From Endomychus coccineus (lineage: Eukaryota; Arthropoda; Insecta; Coleoptera; Endomychidae), in contig OY294068.1 of NCBI GenBank assembly GCA_958510875.1, positions 174,251,411 to 174,315,410 of the forward strand: a DNA stretch of 64,000 bases. The letters run 5' to 3'. Of this stretch, positions 31,138 through 44,346 are shown piece after piece; position 1 is the first letter of the stretch, and each line of letters begins with the position of its first letter. Below the pieces are notes generated by a model. It had not been told where the DNA came from, ran no database searches, and saw nothing but the letters and a program-made list of their open reading frames with translations. The position numbers and the translations under genes were made by a program.

Positions 31138-32220
31138 ATGGAATGTTATTCGCCTCAAGAATGCGCACACATTATTAAATTGTATTTCCAAAACTTTTCT
31201 TCGATAATTTTAACACAACGCGCTTTTAGGAGAGCATATCCCGGTCGAAGAGCTCCACACTGATAAACAGTTCGTCGTTTAGCAAACGCGTCTTTAAAGA
31301 ATGGCACAGTAAGTGATGTAAAGCATACTGGAAGAACTCGTTCTGGTCGTTCAAACAAAAATATTGAGCTAGCTCGGGCAGACGTTGAGGCAGAACCAAC
31401 AACTTTCACAAGAAGATGTTCGACGTCGTCTGAGGGGAATTTAAGAAGTATTTTGCATTTAGATTTGCGTATGTATCCATACAAAATTCGAACTGTGTTC
31501 AAACTACGGCCTATTAATATTCAAAGACGCTTTCAATACACACAAATCGTTACGAACTTAGTGGAAGCACAACCCAATTTTTGGCAAAACTTGATAGCGA
31601 TGGAGCAAATTTTTGCCTTTCTGGTCGTGTTAGCAAGCAAAATCAAACTTTTGGAGAACAGAGAACTCTCCTTTTATTCAAGAGAACGTGTAGTTTGATC
31701 AAAAAGTCGTTGTTTGGTGCGTAATATGCTCCGAACGAATCGTTGGACCCCTCTTTTTTGAAGATGCCAGGGACAATGCAGTTACTGTTAATGAAGAATG
31801 GTATCAAACAATGATACCTGAATTTCTGCAACTACAGTTGGAAGAACTTGGCAGCGAAAATTTCTGGTTCCAGCAGGATGACGCTACATGCCACAGAACG
31901 CGTGAAACGATCGCTCCTCTTAGATACATTTTCCCTACCAGGCTGCTCTACAAAAATGGAGATGTTGAGGGGCCGCCTAATTCCCCTGATTTGACGGCAC
32001 CAGACTTTTCCTTGTGAGGATACTTGAAGTAGTCTACATTAATCGCTCACAAACATCAGAACACTTAAAGGCAAATATTCGTAAAGAAATTGCCCAAATT
32101 CCAGATGAAATATTGCGCAAAGTTATGCTTCACGTTCAAAATAGATTTGGTCATTGTCTGGCTTATCGTAGCGATCATTTATTCGATGTAGTTTTCCATG
32201 AATATTCTCACATGTCTTAA
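31138..32220 (+). pseudogene. DD41D mariner-like transposase, multiply frameshifted
   Basis: Starts MECYSPQECAHIIKLYFQNF and RAFRRAYPGRRAPH, a DUF4817-like HTH. It continues through KHTGRTRSGRSNKNIELARA and ILHLDLRMYPYKIRT. The first catalytic block is SDGANFCLSGRVSKQN (normally SDEA-F-LSG). FFLKMPGTMQ-type sequence follows after a shift. FWFQQDDATCH carries the second Asp and SPDLTAPDFSL the third, 41 residues apart. A TGA follows at 32016-32018, where a Trp-Gly would be expected. The tail EEYSHMS-like HEYSHMS ends at 32220. At least four frame breaks or stops. Confidence 0.8.
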
Positions 32221-32399
32221 TGAATAGTTTCATTAAAAAAAATTTTTACGCAAAATTTTTTTTCACTCTGGGTATATTTTGCCGCACCCTATAGGATCTA
32301 TATGGTATTATTTCATATAGGCTGTTCCAGAAATATATAGCGAATGATCAATAACATATGAAGAAGTGGAAAGACGTCAAATTATATCCTATGTCAATA

Positions 32400-32640
32400 A
32401 CTTTGCAAAAATTTCAGAGAAATCCTTAAAAAACAAATTTGTTCATTTTATCAATAACAATAATATTGTTTCTTATGCCCAAACAAGATATTCGACTGTT
32501 TTCAGAACTAGAAATGTTTAACCGTATTCTTAGACCTAGCCAAGTCGTTTGATGCTGTTAATCATGGCATACTCTTTCAGAGATTGGAAGATGTTGGAAT
32601 TAGAGACGTTGCATTGAACATATTTATATATATTTATTAT
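32400..32640 (+). pseudogene. Non-LTR RT scrap
   Basis: FLDLAKSFDAVNHGILFQRL and EDVGIRDVALNIF (about 32523-32620) match the D-x-K-AFD-V-H--L--KL block of Jockey-type RT. A faint upstream block INNNNIVSYAQTRYST corresponds to the NQYGFR region. Confidence 0.6.
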
Positions 32641-32652
32641 ACAGGATACAGA

Positions 32653-33790
32653 CAGGGCCGCTCCAATTGTTTTGTCGGGGGGTTGCGAATCAAAACATGC
32701 CACCACTCGCGGCCCCTTATTCGAATTATCAACAATACTTTTTTACTTTTATTAAAAATATATACACATTATACTTTAACAAGAAAGCAGTAATATTTCT
32801 CAATATAAACGAAAAATATCTCGAATGAGGACGATAATACATAACACTATTAAAAGGAAAATAAATAATATATTAACAAAATACTGATAATTTTTATAGC
32901 AAAGAAACTTGCTTCGACTTCAATAATTTCATCCATATTAGGTGATTCACATATTTCTGATTATATTGAAATTATTGCCAATTTATTAACATCCTAGCTT
33001 ATCGAAGATCTTAAACAGTTTTCTATAAGTTTTAGTTTTGAAGACGATCTTTCAACTCTTGCAACTGATATTGGAAGAGTTAAAAGAATTCTGAACGCAA
33101 TTTTCATATTAGGGAAAGTGTCAAATAAATCATTTAAAATCGCTAAAACTACCTCCGTAGTTTTTTATTTTCTGAAAATAGTAAAATTTCGTCACACAAT
33201 TCAAGAGCAGTATTGTCATTTCCACCTCGGGAGTCACTTAATTTTAATTTTCAAGTGGCTCAATATTTTATAATATTTTCTTCATCAAAATTAAGTAGCT
33301 TTGCGGAGTCATATAAAACTAAATGATGTAATAACGGTTTTAAAATAACGTAAATCTTGCACCAATTGATATAGTTGTATCAAAAATAGCGTAGGAAAAA
33401 TTAACTTTAAAATTCAATTTTGAATCCACATTGGGTTCATCTTCAGCTGCATAGTCGAAAAGTCTCTTTCTTATCTTTTTCGTTATGGTTCATTTTCTAC
33501 AAATACAAGTCCAAATCATTAGCAATATTAGGGGCGCTGTCTATATATTTTTCGGATTCAATGTCGCATCTTTTTTCTGTTAAATATGAATGTAAATTTT
33601 CAAGTTGCCTCAAACAATCTGTCATATGAATATCAGTTTTTTCTATAACTTACTCACACCATTATTCGCGAGTACAAACTCAAATTTTATTTTTTTCCCA
33701 AGCGAGTCTGCTCCTTTTTGTGCATGCAGGTCGCTGTTATTGACACAGAAGTGTCAGTTCATAAAGTGTTATCTTAAACAAAGTTAGTTG
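32653..33790 (-). pseudogene. hAT transposase C-terminal region (ZMYM1-like), degraded
   Basis: The minus strand reads TFPNMKIAFRILLTLPISVA then RVERSSSKLKLIENCLRSSI and later NKLAIISI (33130-32960). This is the hAT dimerisation block (FPN--IALR--L-LPV-VASAERSFSKLKLIK-YLRS-M...L--LAILSIE). Upstream pieces (LRQLENLHSYLTEKRCDIES, LYDSAKLLNFDEENIIKY) are in register with such proteins. CAGGGCCGCTCC at 32653 fits a hAT terminal repeat. The partner end is not found; CAGGGCCGGCTCTAG at about 34569 is in the same, not inverted, orientation. Confidence 0.65.
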
Positions 33791-35369
33791 AAATGTAATT
33801 TCTCTCGGCTTCGCAATTAGCACCATAGAATGGAATATCTAAAGCTTACCAATTGTTTTCAATTGGGATCGTAGATACAAAGTCGTCTGCAATATGTACA
33901 CGTTAACGTTTCCTCCTACCTTAAGTTATTACTAATTGTTGGTGGCTGCCCTTGTTGAATTCGAATAATTGCAGTAATAAATACATATCACATGATTGGC
34001 ACAGAATATTTTCTAGAATCTGTGGAAGAAGATTTAGAAATAGCGAATCGTTATAATAACATTACCGACTCCCTACATTGTGACGAATATAACATATTTC
34101 AATTAAATCAAGAGTTACGATTCATAAATAATAACAATAAACGTGATATAACTCACAGAGTCTAGAATACAAACTTAAATGTAACGATGCCCAGGAGCCA
34201 GGAGTTATGTAGAAGTACTGTAGTTCATCATAATGGCTATTTTATGATAAATCTAACACCTTTTATGTTCTTATATATCCTGCTATATTACCGCTTGCAA
34301 CGTTTCATCTTATCCTTACTTCATATTAGATAATATGGAGCCATTGGCTTCAGCTTACGAGTATTATGATCTTAAAAAGTTTTACACTCGGGGTCTGCAT
34401 AAACTCTACTCTATGGCTCTATGGTTCAGAGTGACATCAAATTATAACTGTTTCAGCCACAGGCGAAAAATAAAAGCATGAAATACCAAACATACCAATG
34501 CGAGAGGTGTATTTCCAAGAAACTTCCTGAAAAGTCCCATAATCGAATACCAATTCATAATATTTAGGAGCTAGATTCAGGGCCGGCTCTAGCTTTTTGA
34601 CGTTACGTGCAATTCCAGTTTTTGCCGTCGGCCTCTTGTATGGTGGAATAAAAACAGATTTCACGGATATAATATAAATTGAAATATTCGAAAATCTATT
34701 CTTCCCGAAGCCAAATTCCGGACATATTACTTTGAATATAAAATAATGTAATACCTACTATCATGACTTAAAGGCCGAATAAAAGCAGCGAACAATTATC
34801 ATCACGCTCGATCCAAAACTGAGTTAAATCGAAACATGTTGAGTGAATATATCAAGGTGTTATCTTGTTTTCAATTTTTTTGAACACACTTCTTCATTGA
34901 GGTAATGCCCAACATATCTTGGACACTCCTTTTTAATCTGATAGCTCGAACGGATAAACTGTAAGGTACTACCGAGCGGTAACAAAATAAATTATCTCAA
35001 TGATAGACCCAATGATGTTTAATAATCAAGGTCTATTCGATTTAATTTGATAACATAAAATGACAGCTATATACAAAACTCAGAATCACACAAGAGTGTC
35101 TCGTGTCTATGTAAAAAAAAAATCCCAATAAATATAAATATACAAACATATATTATTATTTGTAATATATCCTTGTTGTTACTAGGTTCTAGATACGTCT
35201 ATTGATAACAATAATATAGAAATAGATCCTTATTTCTCAGAATTTTAATGTGATTAATTAATTCTATCAATAATAATCCAAAATAGTTCATCAGATATTA
35301 GACTGGTCTGCAAGAATCTTAGTGACTTCTTTATTTACATTTCTAAAATGATGTCTGAGCCCTATTGTA
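33791..35369. other. Nothing firm; one hAT-like end
   Basis: CAGGGCCGGCTCTAGC at about 34569 resembles the end of a hAT element and produces a short spurious minus-strand frame. The rest is AT-rich and unassigned. Confidence 0.4.
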
Positions 35370-37130
35370 CTGTATCTAAAACATGAACTGCTTTCAACTT
35401 AGACGATGTATACTTGCAAGGATACAATTTAATATACAGCTATGGTAACAGCAACAAGGATGACGGTCATTATCTATCTGAAAGAAAATATCAACTATGG
35501 ATATGAAATCAGAGATATTCATAACGTGAAGTCAATTTTAATAAAATTTTAATTCTATGAAGAAACAGTAAAACTGCTGGGTATCTACAGAACTGAATCA
35601 AACCCACATTTATTCAACTTCCCTTAGAGAAATATTTAAAGAATACTTCGACCAAAATAATGAGAATGACATCGACTTAATAGTTGGCGATATGAACTAA
35701 GATATCTTCACGAATAAAGATTATTGTGAAAATTACAAAAATCTCATGGCCGAATTTGGCTTCTTATTCACAATATGTACGATAACGGAACCTAAAACTA
35801 AGAAAAATGTCAATGTGAAAGAATAAGATATTAGATAAGCTGATAGCAATAGATAATGAGTTAAGAAAAGTAATAGATAACAAGTCGACAAATAATACTC
35901 GTATAGATCATATATATGAAGAATAAAATGGATCTAAATATAACAGTTTTACCTTCAGTTGTTAGGTACTACTGACCGAACAGACCATTCTACGAGGGTG
36001 CTACAAATCATACTAAAGTCTAACTAAAAAAGGATCAAACAGGCAAGGTGAAAACAATCATAAATCTGAAATTACTAAACGAAAATATTCCAAAAATAAA
36101 CTTCAAGATACCTACATAAATGAAAGATGCATAATTTTATGACCTCACAAAGTATATAAAGGCACAAAATCTATCAAAATGAGTCTTAAAAAAATTAAAC
36201 CGATGCCTTGGATTACGGAGTGCCTAATAAAACCTATCAATAAAAAAAATTTCCTACGGACGAACAAATTGCTAAAACTTATAAGCAATACAGAAATAAA
36301 ATGAAAAATTTGATAATGATTACAAAAAACGATTATCATAGGAGGGAAGTGAAAAGGCGAATGAACAAAATGTTATTAAGGAAGCCACAATTGCTACTGA
36401 TATGAAAAAGAAGAGATAACTTCAAAAAATAGAAATATAGAAGAAAATGCTAATAAAATTGCTGAAGAGTTATCATTTTTTCCTAGTAGTTGGATGAAAA
36501 TTAGCATGTGCTATAAAAGAATCAACAACAAAATGTGGGAGCAAATATATCCTGTACACAAAACAGGGGATAACGAAATAATTATTGGGAACTATAAGCC
36601 CATATCACTTATATTAAATCTGTCTAAAATCATAAAAAAAATTCTTAAGAAACGGATATTGAGCTTCATTAGTAAATTGATATAACTTGAACAACAAACA
36701 TCAATATGGATTCACAGAAAACGTAAATACCGGAGACCCTATGAAGAACCTTTATGATGATATTTACAAAAGTCTGAACAAAGTTGAAAAATCTGCTTGC
36801 TTATTCATTAACCTTCAACCTCTGACACCATATCACATGATGTATGACTTTCTGAACTTCTAACCAATTATCTGAATGACAGAATGCAGTTAGTTCAGAC
36901 AAGAAATGTTACTAGTTCCTACAAACCTATCAAGCATGGAGTACCACAAGGCTCAATCCCGAGGCATATTATGTTCAATTTTTATATAAATGATTCACTC
37001 ACTATTGATCTCAATGAGATTATCCAGGCTTAAGCAGGCGATACGGCACTATATTTTGAAAATTATTCTTGAGTGAACCGAAAGTTAAAATATGAAGTTG
37101 AATTAGTACATTTATTTAACTGAATGGCCG
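35370..37130 (+). pseudogene. Jockey/CR1-type non-LTR element, EN and RT, heavily decayed
   Basis: EN domain: LDDVYLQGYNLIYSYGNSNK, then IDLIVGDMN (GDFN block, followed by a stop), YKNLMAEFGFLFTICTITEP and a RIDHIYEE block, with a later DRTDHS-type block near 35975. Linker: YKQYRNKMKNLIMITKNDYH. RT: QIYPVHKTGDNEIIIGNYKP, ISLILNLSKIIKKILKKRIL, then HGVPQGSIP and NFYINDSLTIDLNEII, and AGDTALYFEN in place of FADDTAL. Stops and shifts are frequent. All blocks are in order on the plus strand, so this is one old insertion. Confidence 0.75.
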
Positions 37131-37157
37131 AATATAGACTTACATTTTTTTTTGTAA

Positions 37158-37740
37158 AATTTTAGTCAGTGTTATTGTGATAATAAAGTACCATGATGGT
37201 TCTCGGTACAAATTTCACTAAAGGAAGGATAATTCTGGAAAATTGTTGGAAAATTGCGTCGTTTTCCTTCAAATTATAGGTTTTTTAGTCGGTAAGTATT
37301 ATTTTATGGTTATAAAATGAGAAGGAAAACTCAGGAATATGAAGGAAAACGACGCAATTTTCAACTAATTTTTCAGAATTTTTCTTCTTTTAGTGAAATT
37401 TGTTCCGTGAACCATCACGGTACCTTACTATTCCAATAACACAGACTAAAATTTTTCGAAAAACAAAATAATTGAAGTTTCTCGTGGAGAAATGGTAAAT
37501 TTTCATTTTCCGGAGTTTTTCGGCAACCCATCGTCGATTCTGATTTTATGAGCATGAAATAATACTCACTGACCACGAAAACATATAATTAGACACGTTA
37601 GACGAGGACCGAAATGAGAATATGGAGAAAAACGACGCAATTCGATTCATTTTCCAAATTTTTCCTTCTTTTAGTGAAAATTGTACCGAGATACATCACA
37701 ACATCTCATTATTTCAATACCACAGTCCGAGAAAAAAGCA
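37158..37740. repeat. Inverted plus direct satellite-like repeat cluster
   Basis: Arms 37158-37276 and 37336-37453 are inverted copies (TTTTAGTC.GTGTTATTG, ATGGTTC.CGG, ACAAATTTCACTAAA.GAAG, ATTGCGTCGTTTTCCTTC). A third copy, direct to the right arm, lies at about 37612-37737 (GGAGAAAAACGACGCAATTC, TCCTTCTTTTAGTGAAAATT). The spacing between the two direct copies is about 280 bp. The intervening bases hold a related GTTTTTCGGC..CCC segment. Confidence 0.7.
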
Positions 37741-37859
37741 AAAGTTGTATGCTGCTAAGATTTGGTGAAATTTTCCTGGTTTTTCAACACACCCGGATTT
37801 TCCATTTTCCGACTTCAGAATCGGGTTCAGCGGACCATAAAAACTTCTGATACCAAATT

Positions 37860-39242
37860 TCAGAGACATTCCATTTGTTGTAAGAGACATTCCATTGGTT
37901 AATTGAAAATGGTTTTTCATTGTTTATTAATAGTAATAATTACGAGATCCCTTTTTTATCTGATTAACGACGTGTAAGTCATCCTGAACAACAAAAAGAA
38001 TCTAACATTTTCGTGCGGTCTATGAAATATTAGATGTTTTTCACACTTTTGACTGGGCTAATTGTGTCATTATGAAATTCGACTCTGATTCAATTCCAAA
38101 CCATAGAATCTTTTATATTTTCCGCTACAGAAAATATGAATACTTCATATACATAATAAAGAGTGGATCCTAGAACATAATTACACTAGCATCCAAAAAT
38201 TGCACAATGGAAAAGTCGTAAGTTTCATAGAAGTTACTAGTAATGAAAATAATAAATAATTAAAGCGTCCTATACTTTCCTATTTGTTACTATAACAGTT
38301 GAAGTTTTACTCGCCTGTCTTTATTAGAGACAATCTCAAATAATGAAGCCATTAATAGCGAACATTCCAATGTCCACTTCTTGATCAAATGAACGGACAT
38401 TTATTGCAGTCTGATCGAGGAAGAGGGTCCTCGACTGCGCAGTTTCTAGTTCAATTACATGCTCTCTTCCTGTCTTATTTGGCGTAACTTTAACGGAAGT
38501 ACGCTTTGGACTTTACTGAGTCTCATTCAGCACATTACATCCTTGAAAAGAAGGATCAGATGTGAGAAATCCGGATAAGAAATCCCCTAGGGAATAAATG
38601 AATTGTGTTATATCATTTATGTATAGGATATAGATGACCAACTAGTGCCGTAATACAAATCTCTTTGAAGATATGAAGCTTCAAAAAATCTGAACCTCTT
38701 GCGAATATATATAGATTTCAGAAATATAAATTGAAACGTTCAGTTCGATATTATGTAGGTGTAGGACTTCCCCTTAGCTAAAAGTACCTCCAATATAGAA
38801 TTTATTGAGAGAGCTGACATATCATACTCTTATTAAATCAAATCAGAATTAGTTCCTGCTTAGTTCGTGAGTGCAATGAGTATTGCACGCGGTAGAGAGG
38901 GACACTCATATTCTATCACTACAGGAAGCACTAAAAACAATCATTAAATTATTGCCGTCAAGTTTTCTCTCGGCATCCCTCCTATGCTTCCCTCAATAAA
39001 GCAGATAATGAAGCCAATGATATTTTGACTCTTTTAGAACTTTTCTGTCTCTACATATTTTTTACTACATAGAGCCATTATCGTTCAAAGATAGGATATG
39101 TTTTAATAAACTCTTTTGAACGCCACATCAAATTGATGAAAATATATATTAGGCCACTGTTACATTATTCTTATTAGAAACGTCAATAACAGAGGATAAA
39201 TATTTTATCAAGAAAATCGTTCAAGTTTTCTTGTTCAATAAG
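37860..39242. other. Nothing recognised
   Basis: AT-rich. No motif-bearing frame and no repeat shared with the rest of the window was noticed. Confidence 0.4.
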
Positions 39243-39990
39243 CATGGACGCATCTACTAATGCAGAATATGAAGAAATGTATTTGATATACGGCGAAAGC
39301 CGCGGAAACGCCAATGCAGCCAAAAGATCACCAGAGATTTCCCGATCGCCGCTTACCTAACGCCTGAACATTTTATAATGTTCACACAAGGTTGCGAGGG
39401 AGATGGGCGCTTAAAGGAAACGGAAGGGACGCAGTAAAACAGAATGAGGCAAGACCTGAACAACAAGAGTAAGAAGCTTTAGAACATTTTGAAGAAAATC
39501 CTAGAGAAAGCAAGGTATCACGGCAGTTGGGTACGCGAAATTCTACAGTCACAAGACTTTTAAATAGAAATGGACTGCGCACTTATGATCTAAGAGAACC
39601 CAATAACTATAACTTCAAGATTTCTGTCGTAGATTGATTGAAGAACGCATCAGACACTTCTGTTTCTCGCAGGAATTCTCTTTACTCATGAGGCCTGGCT
39701 CGCAGGGAATGGAAGATTTGCGTTTACAGTTAAAGCAGAATGTAAAATGTATGGTCCGGCAGTGGCCCAATCATTATTTCGAAGGACGTTCTATAGGAGG
39801 CAGAGGTCAAGACGCACCAATTTGTTGGCCACCAAGGTCTCTTTACCTGAATCGACCAGCTTTCCTCATAGGGTTATATGGAAGAAATTATTTACGCTGC
39901 AGAATCAACTCATCAGAAGATTTACAACAAAGAATTTCAAATGTTTCAAATGAAGTTAAGAATTACAAATGCGAGAGGGCAAGGTGGTAA
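39243..39990 (+). pseudogene. DUF4817-type mariner transposase with internal deletion
   Basis: N-terminus MDASTNAEYEEMYLIYGESR then GNANAA (DUF4817 HTH). After shifts it reads EALEHFEENPRESKVSRQLG and TRNSTVTRLLNRNGL, the second HTH. The first catalytic block reads LFTHEAWLAGNGRF, with His where Asp is expected. The segment with the second Asp is deleted. The C-terminal blocks ICWPPRSLYLNRPAFLIGLY and INSSEDLQQRISNVSNEVK match the WPPRSPDLNPLDFFLWG and PEDLQ-RI---N blocks. Dead copy, related to but distinct from the three other DD41D remnants. Confidence 0.7.
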
Positions 39991-40118
39991 TTCCCTGAAA
40001 AATAAAACAGATGGCGCCTCAATCGGGAATTCCATATGACATTTGTGATGAACCATCTTTAACTAGAACGCATTGAAGTTTTCAGACTGATATGTCATTC
40101 AGTTCTGTTTTGACACCC

Positions 40119-41095
40119 ATCGAAAGCAAGTAATCTTGGAATGTTTTGAAAATATGGGAAAAAGTCTTGATTGAACATTATTTCTTGGGTCGAAAAAACA
40201 TTACGCAAACCAATGCATCGCTTGTTTAACATTATGAGAACTCTTCATCATCGATTGGCAAGATTCACAAATGGCTTACTGATTTTCGTTGTGGTAGTAT
40301 GAGCACAATGGACGCCAAACGACCAGAATGTCGTCCAATTGAGATTAAAACTCCAGAAATCGTTGATAAAATCCATGACAATATTGGACAAACGACGAGT
40401 TAAAGTGCACGAGATTGCTGAGGCTATGGGCATCTCAACCAAACGTGTACGAAACTTTTTCCATAAATTTTTGAATATCAGAAAGCTATCTGCTAGATAG
40501 GAGCCGCATTTGCTCTCTGTTGACATCAAGCGCGACCGTGTTACAACTTCAAAGCAGTGTTTGGCGATGTTCAAGCGCGATAAGAAGGACTTTCTGCACC
40601 GTTCCGTAATCGTGGACGAAACATGGATCCTTCACAATACGTCAAAAATTAGTTGGAACAGTGAACTTGTCCTGGCGAATCGAAGCCGATAGAGGCGAAA
40701 TTGAGTTTATCGACCAACAAAGTCATGGCGACAGTTTTTGGGATGCACACGGTATCGTCCATATCGATTACTTTGAAAAGTGGAAAAAGGATCACCGGGG
40801 TATATTATGCAGAGCTGTTGGGTCGATTCGACGCCGATTTGAAGCGAAAGCGGCCATATTTGGCAAAGAAAAAACGAATTGGTTGGTCACCAACCATATT
40901 TTCCAGATTTGGCCTCCTGCGATTTTTATCTATTTCTAAACTTGAAGAAATGGCTCGGCGGAAAGAGATTTGGCTTTATCAATGAGATGATCGCTGAAAC
41001 AAACGCCTATTATGAAACTTTGGCGAAATCGTATTATTTGGAAGGGATCAAAAATTAGAAATATGTTGGACGAAGTGTATCGGGCTATAGAGAGA
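40119..41095 (+). pseudogene. mariner, mellifera subfamily, transposase with second catalytic Asp deleted
   Basis: Order of blocks: KVLIEHYFLGRKNITQTNAW, HKWLTDFRCGSMSTMDAKRP, then a frameshifted ...CLAMFKRDKKDFLHR and VDETWILHN (first Asp). KVMATVFGMHTVSSISITL is in one frame and FWDAHGIVHIDYFEKW in another. Next are YYAELLGRFDADLKRKRPYL, then PYFPDLASCDFYLFLNLKKW (third Asp) and GFINEMIAETNAYYETLAKS, YYLEGIKN. The block that should read H-Q-DNAPCH between KRPYL and PYFPDL is missing, so roughly 40 residues are deleted. The sequence downstream of the frame (41093-41152) recurs at 52.39 kb. Confidence 0.85.
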
Positions 41096-41159
41096 TTATG
41101 TTGAGAAATAAAATAAGTTTTGATGAAATAAATCATTTCTTGTTTCATTTTTCAGAGAC

Positions 41160-44100
41160 TTTTCACCTTACCTCGTATCTAGTGAAATTTTCAATTTGGT
41201 TCGAAGTTTGCAGCTATGTCAACAGTATGAAGAACATTATTTCGAAGAACTCATATACTTCTAGTCTTGTTCTACTGTTTATAATAAATGTATTCATTTT
41301 CCAAATTGTCGGTCATTCACAGTGCCTAATGATGTGACAGCGGCCTGCTGTGTTTACTTATATCAATCGGATGTGGCGTTCAAAACGGGGTGATGAAAAT
41401 TAATTTAATTTTTTGCGCGATAATGGTTCTAAGTACTAAAAAATATATAGATACAGGAAAGATTTTCAAAAGGTTCGATCAACATAAGGAGATTTTCAGT
41501 TTTGAAATTACTCAATCCATAATATTTCAGGAGGAGTTGCTGATTGAACACCTGTAGATGACAGGTGTCAATGAATATTCTACCCAAAAACGTTATTTGG
41601 TTAGCGGGGTCCAAATACCAAATTTCACATTTTCGCCGTTTTTAAGAAAAATTGGCAAAACTGTGTTTTCAACTCACTCTGTGTATACGAATAAGTCCGC
41701 AGGGAAGCCCCGAATTGAAAAATTTCAAATAAAAGGCCCCCTTAAAATTACTTTTGGAACACCCTATTTAGAGGAACGGATATCATTCTGAAACACCGTG
41801 TATATTTTAGTATACAATTGTATAGTCATGTTCTTGTATATCTTCTTATAAATGTATAACTACTCAAGACTCAAGCGTATTATCTTGACCTACTATAGTA
41901 CACCGCCTTCTATGTTTTAGGGAAGCTCCTCTAGCATATAGTATTGGGACTAAATTAGGACTTTCTTGTGTAACTTATTTAAAATATGTTTGGTCAGGCT
42001 CAAAGATTCAGTACAGCCCTGGAAACGGAAATGAAGCATATTTGAAACAAAAGTCTGACTCTCTCGGATCGAAACTAGAGCGCTTTCGAATAAGTACCCG
42101 GGGAAAATCCACGTATCATAGAATCGGTCTAGAATGGTTGAATAGAGAAGAAATCGATAGTACATTAATAGTGGTAAATGGTTTTAATTTTCTTGTAGGG
42201 AGTTTATTCATAGTCTTTGAAGTAAAACGGTCGAATGTAGCAGAAAATTCAATTATCATCCATTATGTTATGCAAGTGTGTATCTCATTTTAGCTTATTA
42301 ATTTCCTTTGCAGCCAACACGTCGGTGTGAGCATTGTTTGGTGAAAGTCTTTGTCTAAAATAACTGTACGTTTCAAAACAGTAAGCGTCTAGATAGAACT
42401 ATTCATAAAACTTCACAAAATCCCCACGACCATAAATAAATTATTCATGTAGTAATAGTACGAAATTGGATTTAAAATAAATTGCCCTTGCACCTATTTA
42501 CATGTCATTATTATATCATTTATTCAAGAATATTTTCTCAGGTTTTCTTTATGGCCGCCTTCGCTTTCTTTTCGTTTTATTATGCCTCCATTTTCAGTCG
42601 ATTGAAATACCCTTATTTAGATTACTAAATTCATAATACGAAATCGTCGACGAGTCCTTTATTCTCAGCTATCCCGAATTGAGAAGTATGTCCAAAGTCG
42701 ATCGATCCGATTACGCTTGAGAAAACTTCTATATAGGTGAATGGTATATTCACCCGCAAGGTCGTGAGCTCGTGGAGATTCGAAGCGTAATTGTTGCTGT
42801 AAAATTACTCTATAAGGTATAGATAATCCTTTCATTTTCGTAGCTATATCTAATATCAGAAGACATGAAAAGAACACATTATTATTCATGAAAACTTCCA
42901 CATAATAGTGAGTAAAGGAACAGGATATTAATCTATAAAATGAACAATATTCTATCAGATAGTTGATGAAGAGATGACACTGCTGGGAATTTCAACCTTG
43001 TCTGTCCCTAATTTGCTGACTTCCAAAATTCAGTTCATCTATGATTGTTTTATGCCATTTGAAGAACGATTTCTTGACATTGTGACGTACCTTATTACTT
43101 TCTGGCGATTTTTACACACTACGGCTTCAATACTCCTTCAAGTCTACAAGATCTGAATCTGATTGACTTTTATGTTGGTTTTTCGGGTGCCAGATTTTTT
43201 GTCAAGGTTTACTCCTCGTTAAGGGCTCTTACCACAAAGCGTATCACTGGGCTATCTATGGATAGCCTTGTCCTAGCGTAGTCTCAGTGTAGTAAGTAAC
43301 CAGGGGTCAATAGGGCAAACTGAATAGTATTAGAATTGCAGGCTTTGATTGCAATTAATACTTGATTACTTCTTGACTACTTAAATGCTGTTGCAGAAAG
43401 TCAATTTAGATAAACACGGAACTTCCCAATAATAAGTTCATTTATAGCTTGAACATATATAAATATTTTACTCTCTCTGTACAATAATAGTTTATCCCGA
43501 CCCGTGAGAAGCACAAGGAAGCTCAGAAACAATATTCATCAAGAAAGCGGTCCAAACAGGCTATTTTCCTTATTATAGCCTTATCAACAAATAGTCATGT
43601 GAGTATTCTTAAAACAGCTATACATGCATCAATCAGCAAAATTACCTAATACACTGGCGGAATACTTACTTACGTTTGATTTATGCGGTCTGAAGATCGC
43701 TCCTGGAATGATTGCTCTGGCTGTCTTTTCGCACTGTCTTACTGACAATCATTAAATTCAACGCTTGCGGGGCGTTCGAGGTTCTGGTCAAGGCACCTAC
43801 ACCAGCTCCAGCCTAGCTCTTTTTTGCTCATTTCGCACTCATGATGGTTCATCAGTTCCTCGATTTTGTGCCGTTTTTATGGATACATCTGTTCCGATAT
43901 CTTTTGTTGAACCGAAATATGCACGTTTCCGAATGAAATCAAAATATACGCGACTTATGAATGAAACCGTAAACAAATCTGACACTTAAACTACACGGAT
44001 GTCAATGCCCGGTACTATCTATCTTCCTATACAACAATATAATTATTCGGAATTATCAATTTCAAATACTAATATAAACGAAATTCAAGATTTACTACTA

Positions 44101-44346
44101 ATTTACGTGTTTCCCATTGAATAATTATTCAAAATTTTAGAGCTTCGTTACAACATTTAGAATATGTTCACATTCAACTAATCAGAAATAGTAAAGGGTC
44201 CCACGAATTCATTTCAAATAAAAACGAGAGAATTTTGAGTGAAAACAAATATAGTAATAAGTAGATGTTGTTTTATCTAATTTTGATGAAACTGTGATGA
44301 ATTCTAGAGCTAGAAAACATGGTTATTAAACCTTACATACAAATAT
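41160..44346. other. Long stretch with nothing recognised
   Basis: AT-rich. TTTTGGAACACCCTA (about 41753) and GAAACACCGTGTATATTTTA (about 41791) look like mariner-type end sequences without partners. The frame at 43765-43989 has an unusual composition but no motif. No exon-intron structure was noticed. Confidence 0.4.

Noticed and set aside
34437..34664. 75-codon minus frame with PTAKTGIARNVKKLEPAL
   Set aside because: The peptide is the translation of a hAT-like terminal repeat (CAGGGCCGGCTCTAGC...), not a protein.
43765..43989. 74-codon frame with Ser/Arg-rich start
   Set aside because: No recognisable domain and no splice-supported context. It may be part of an unknown element.
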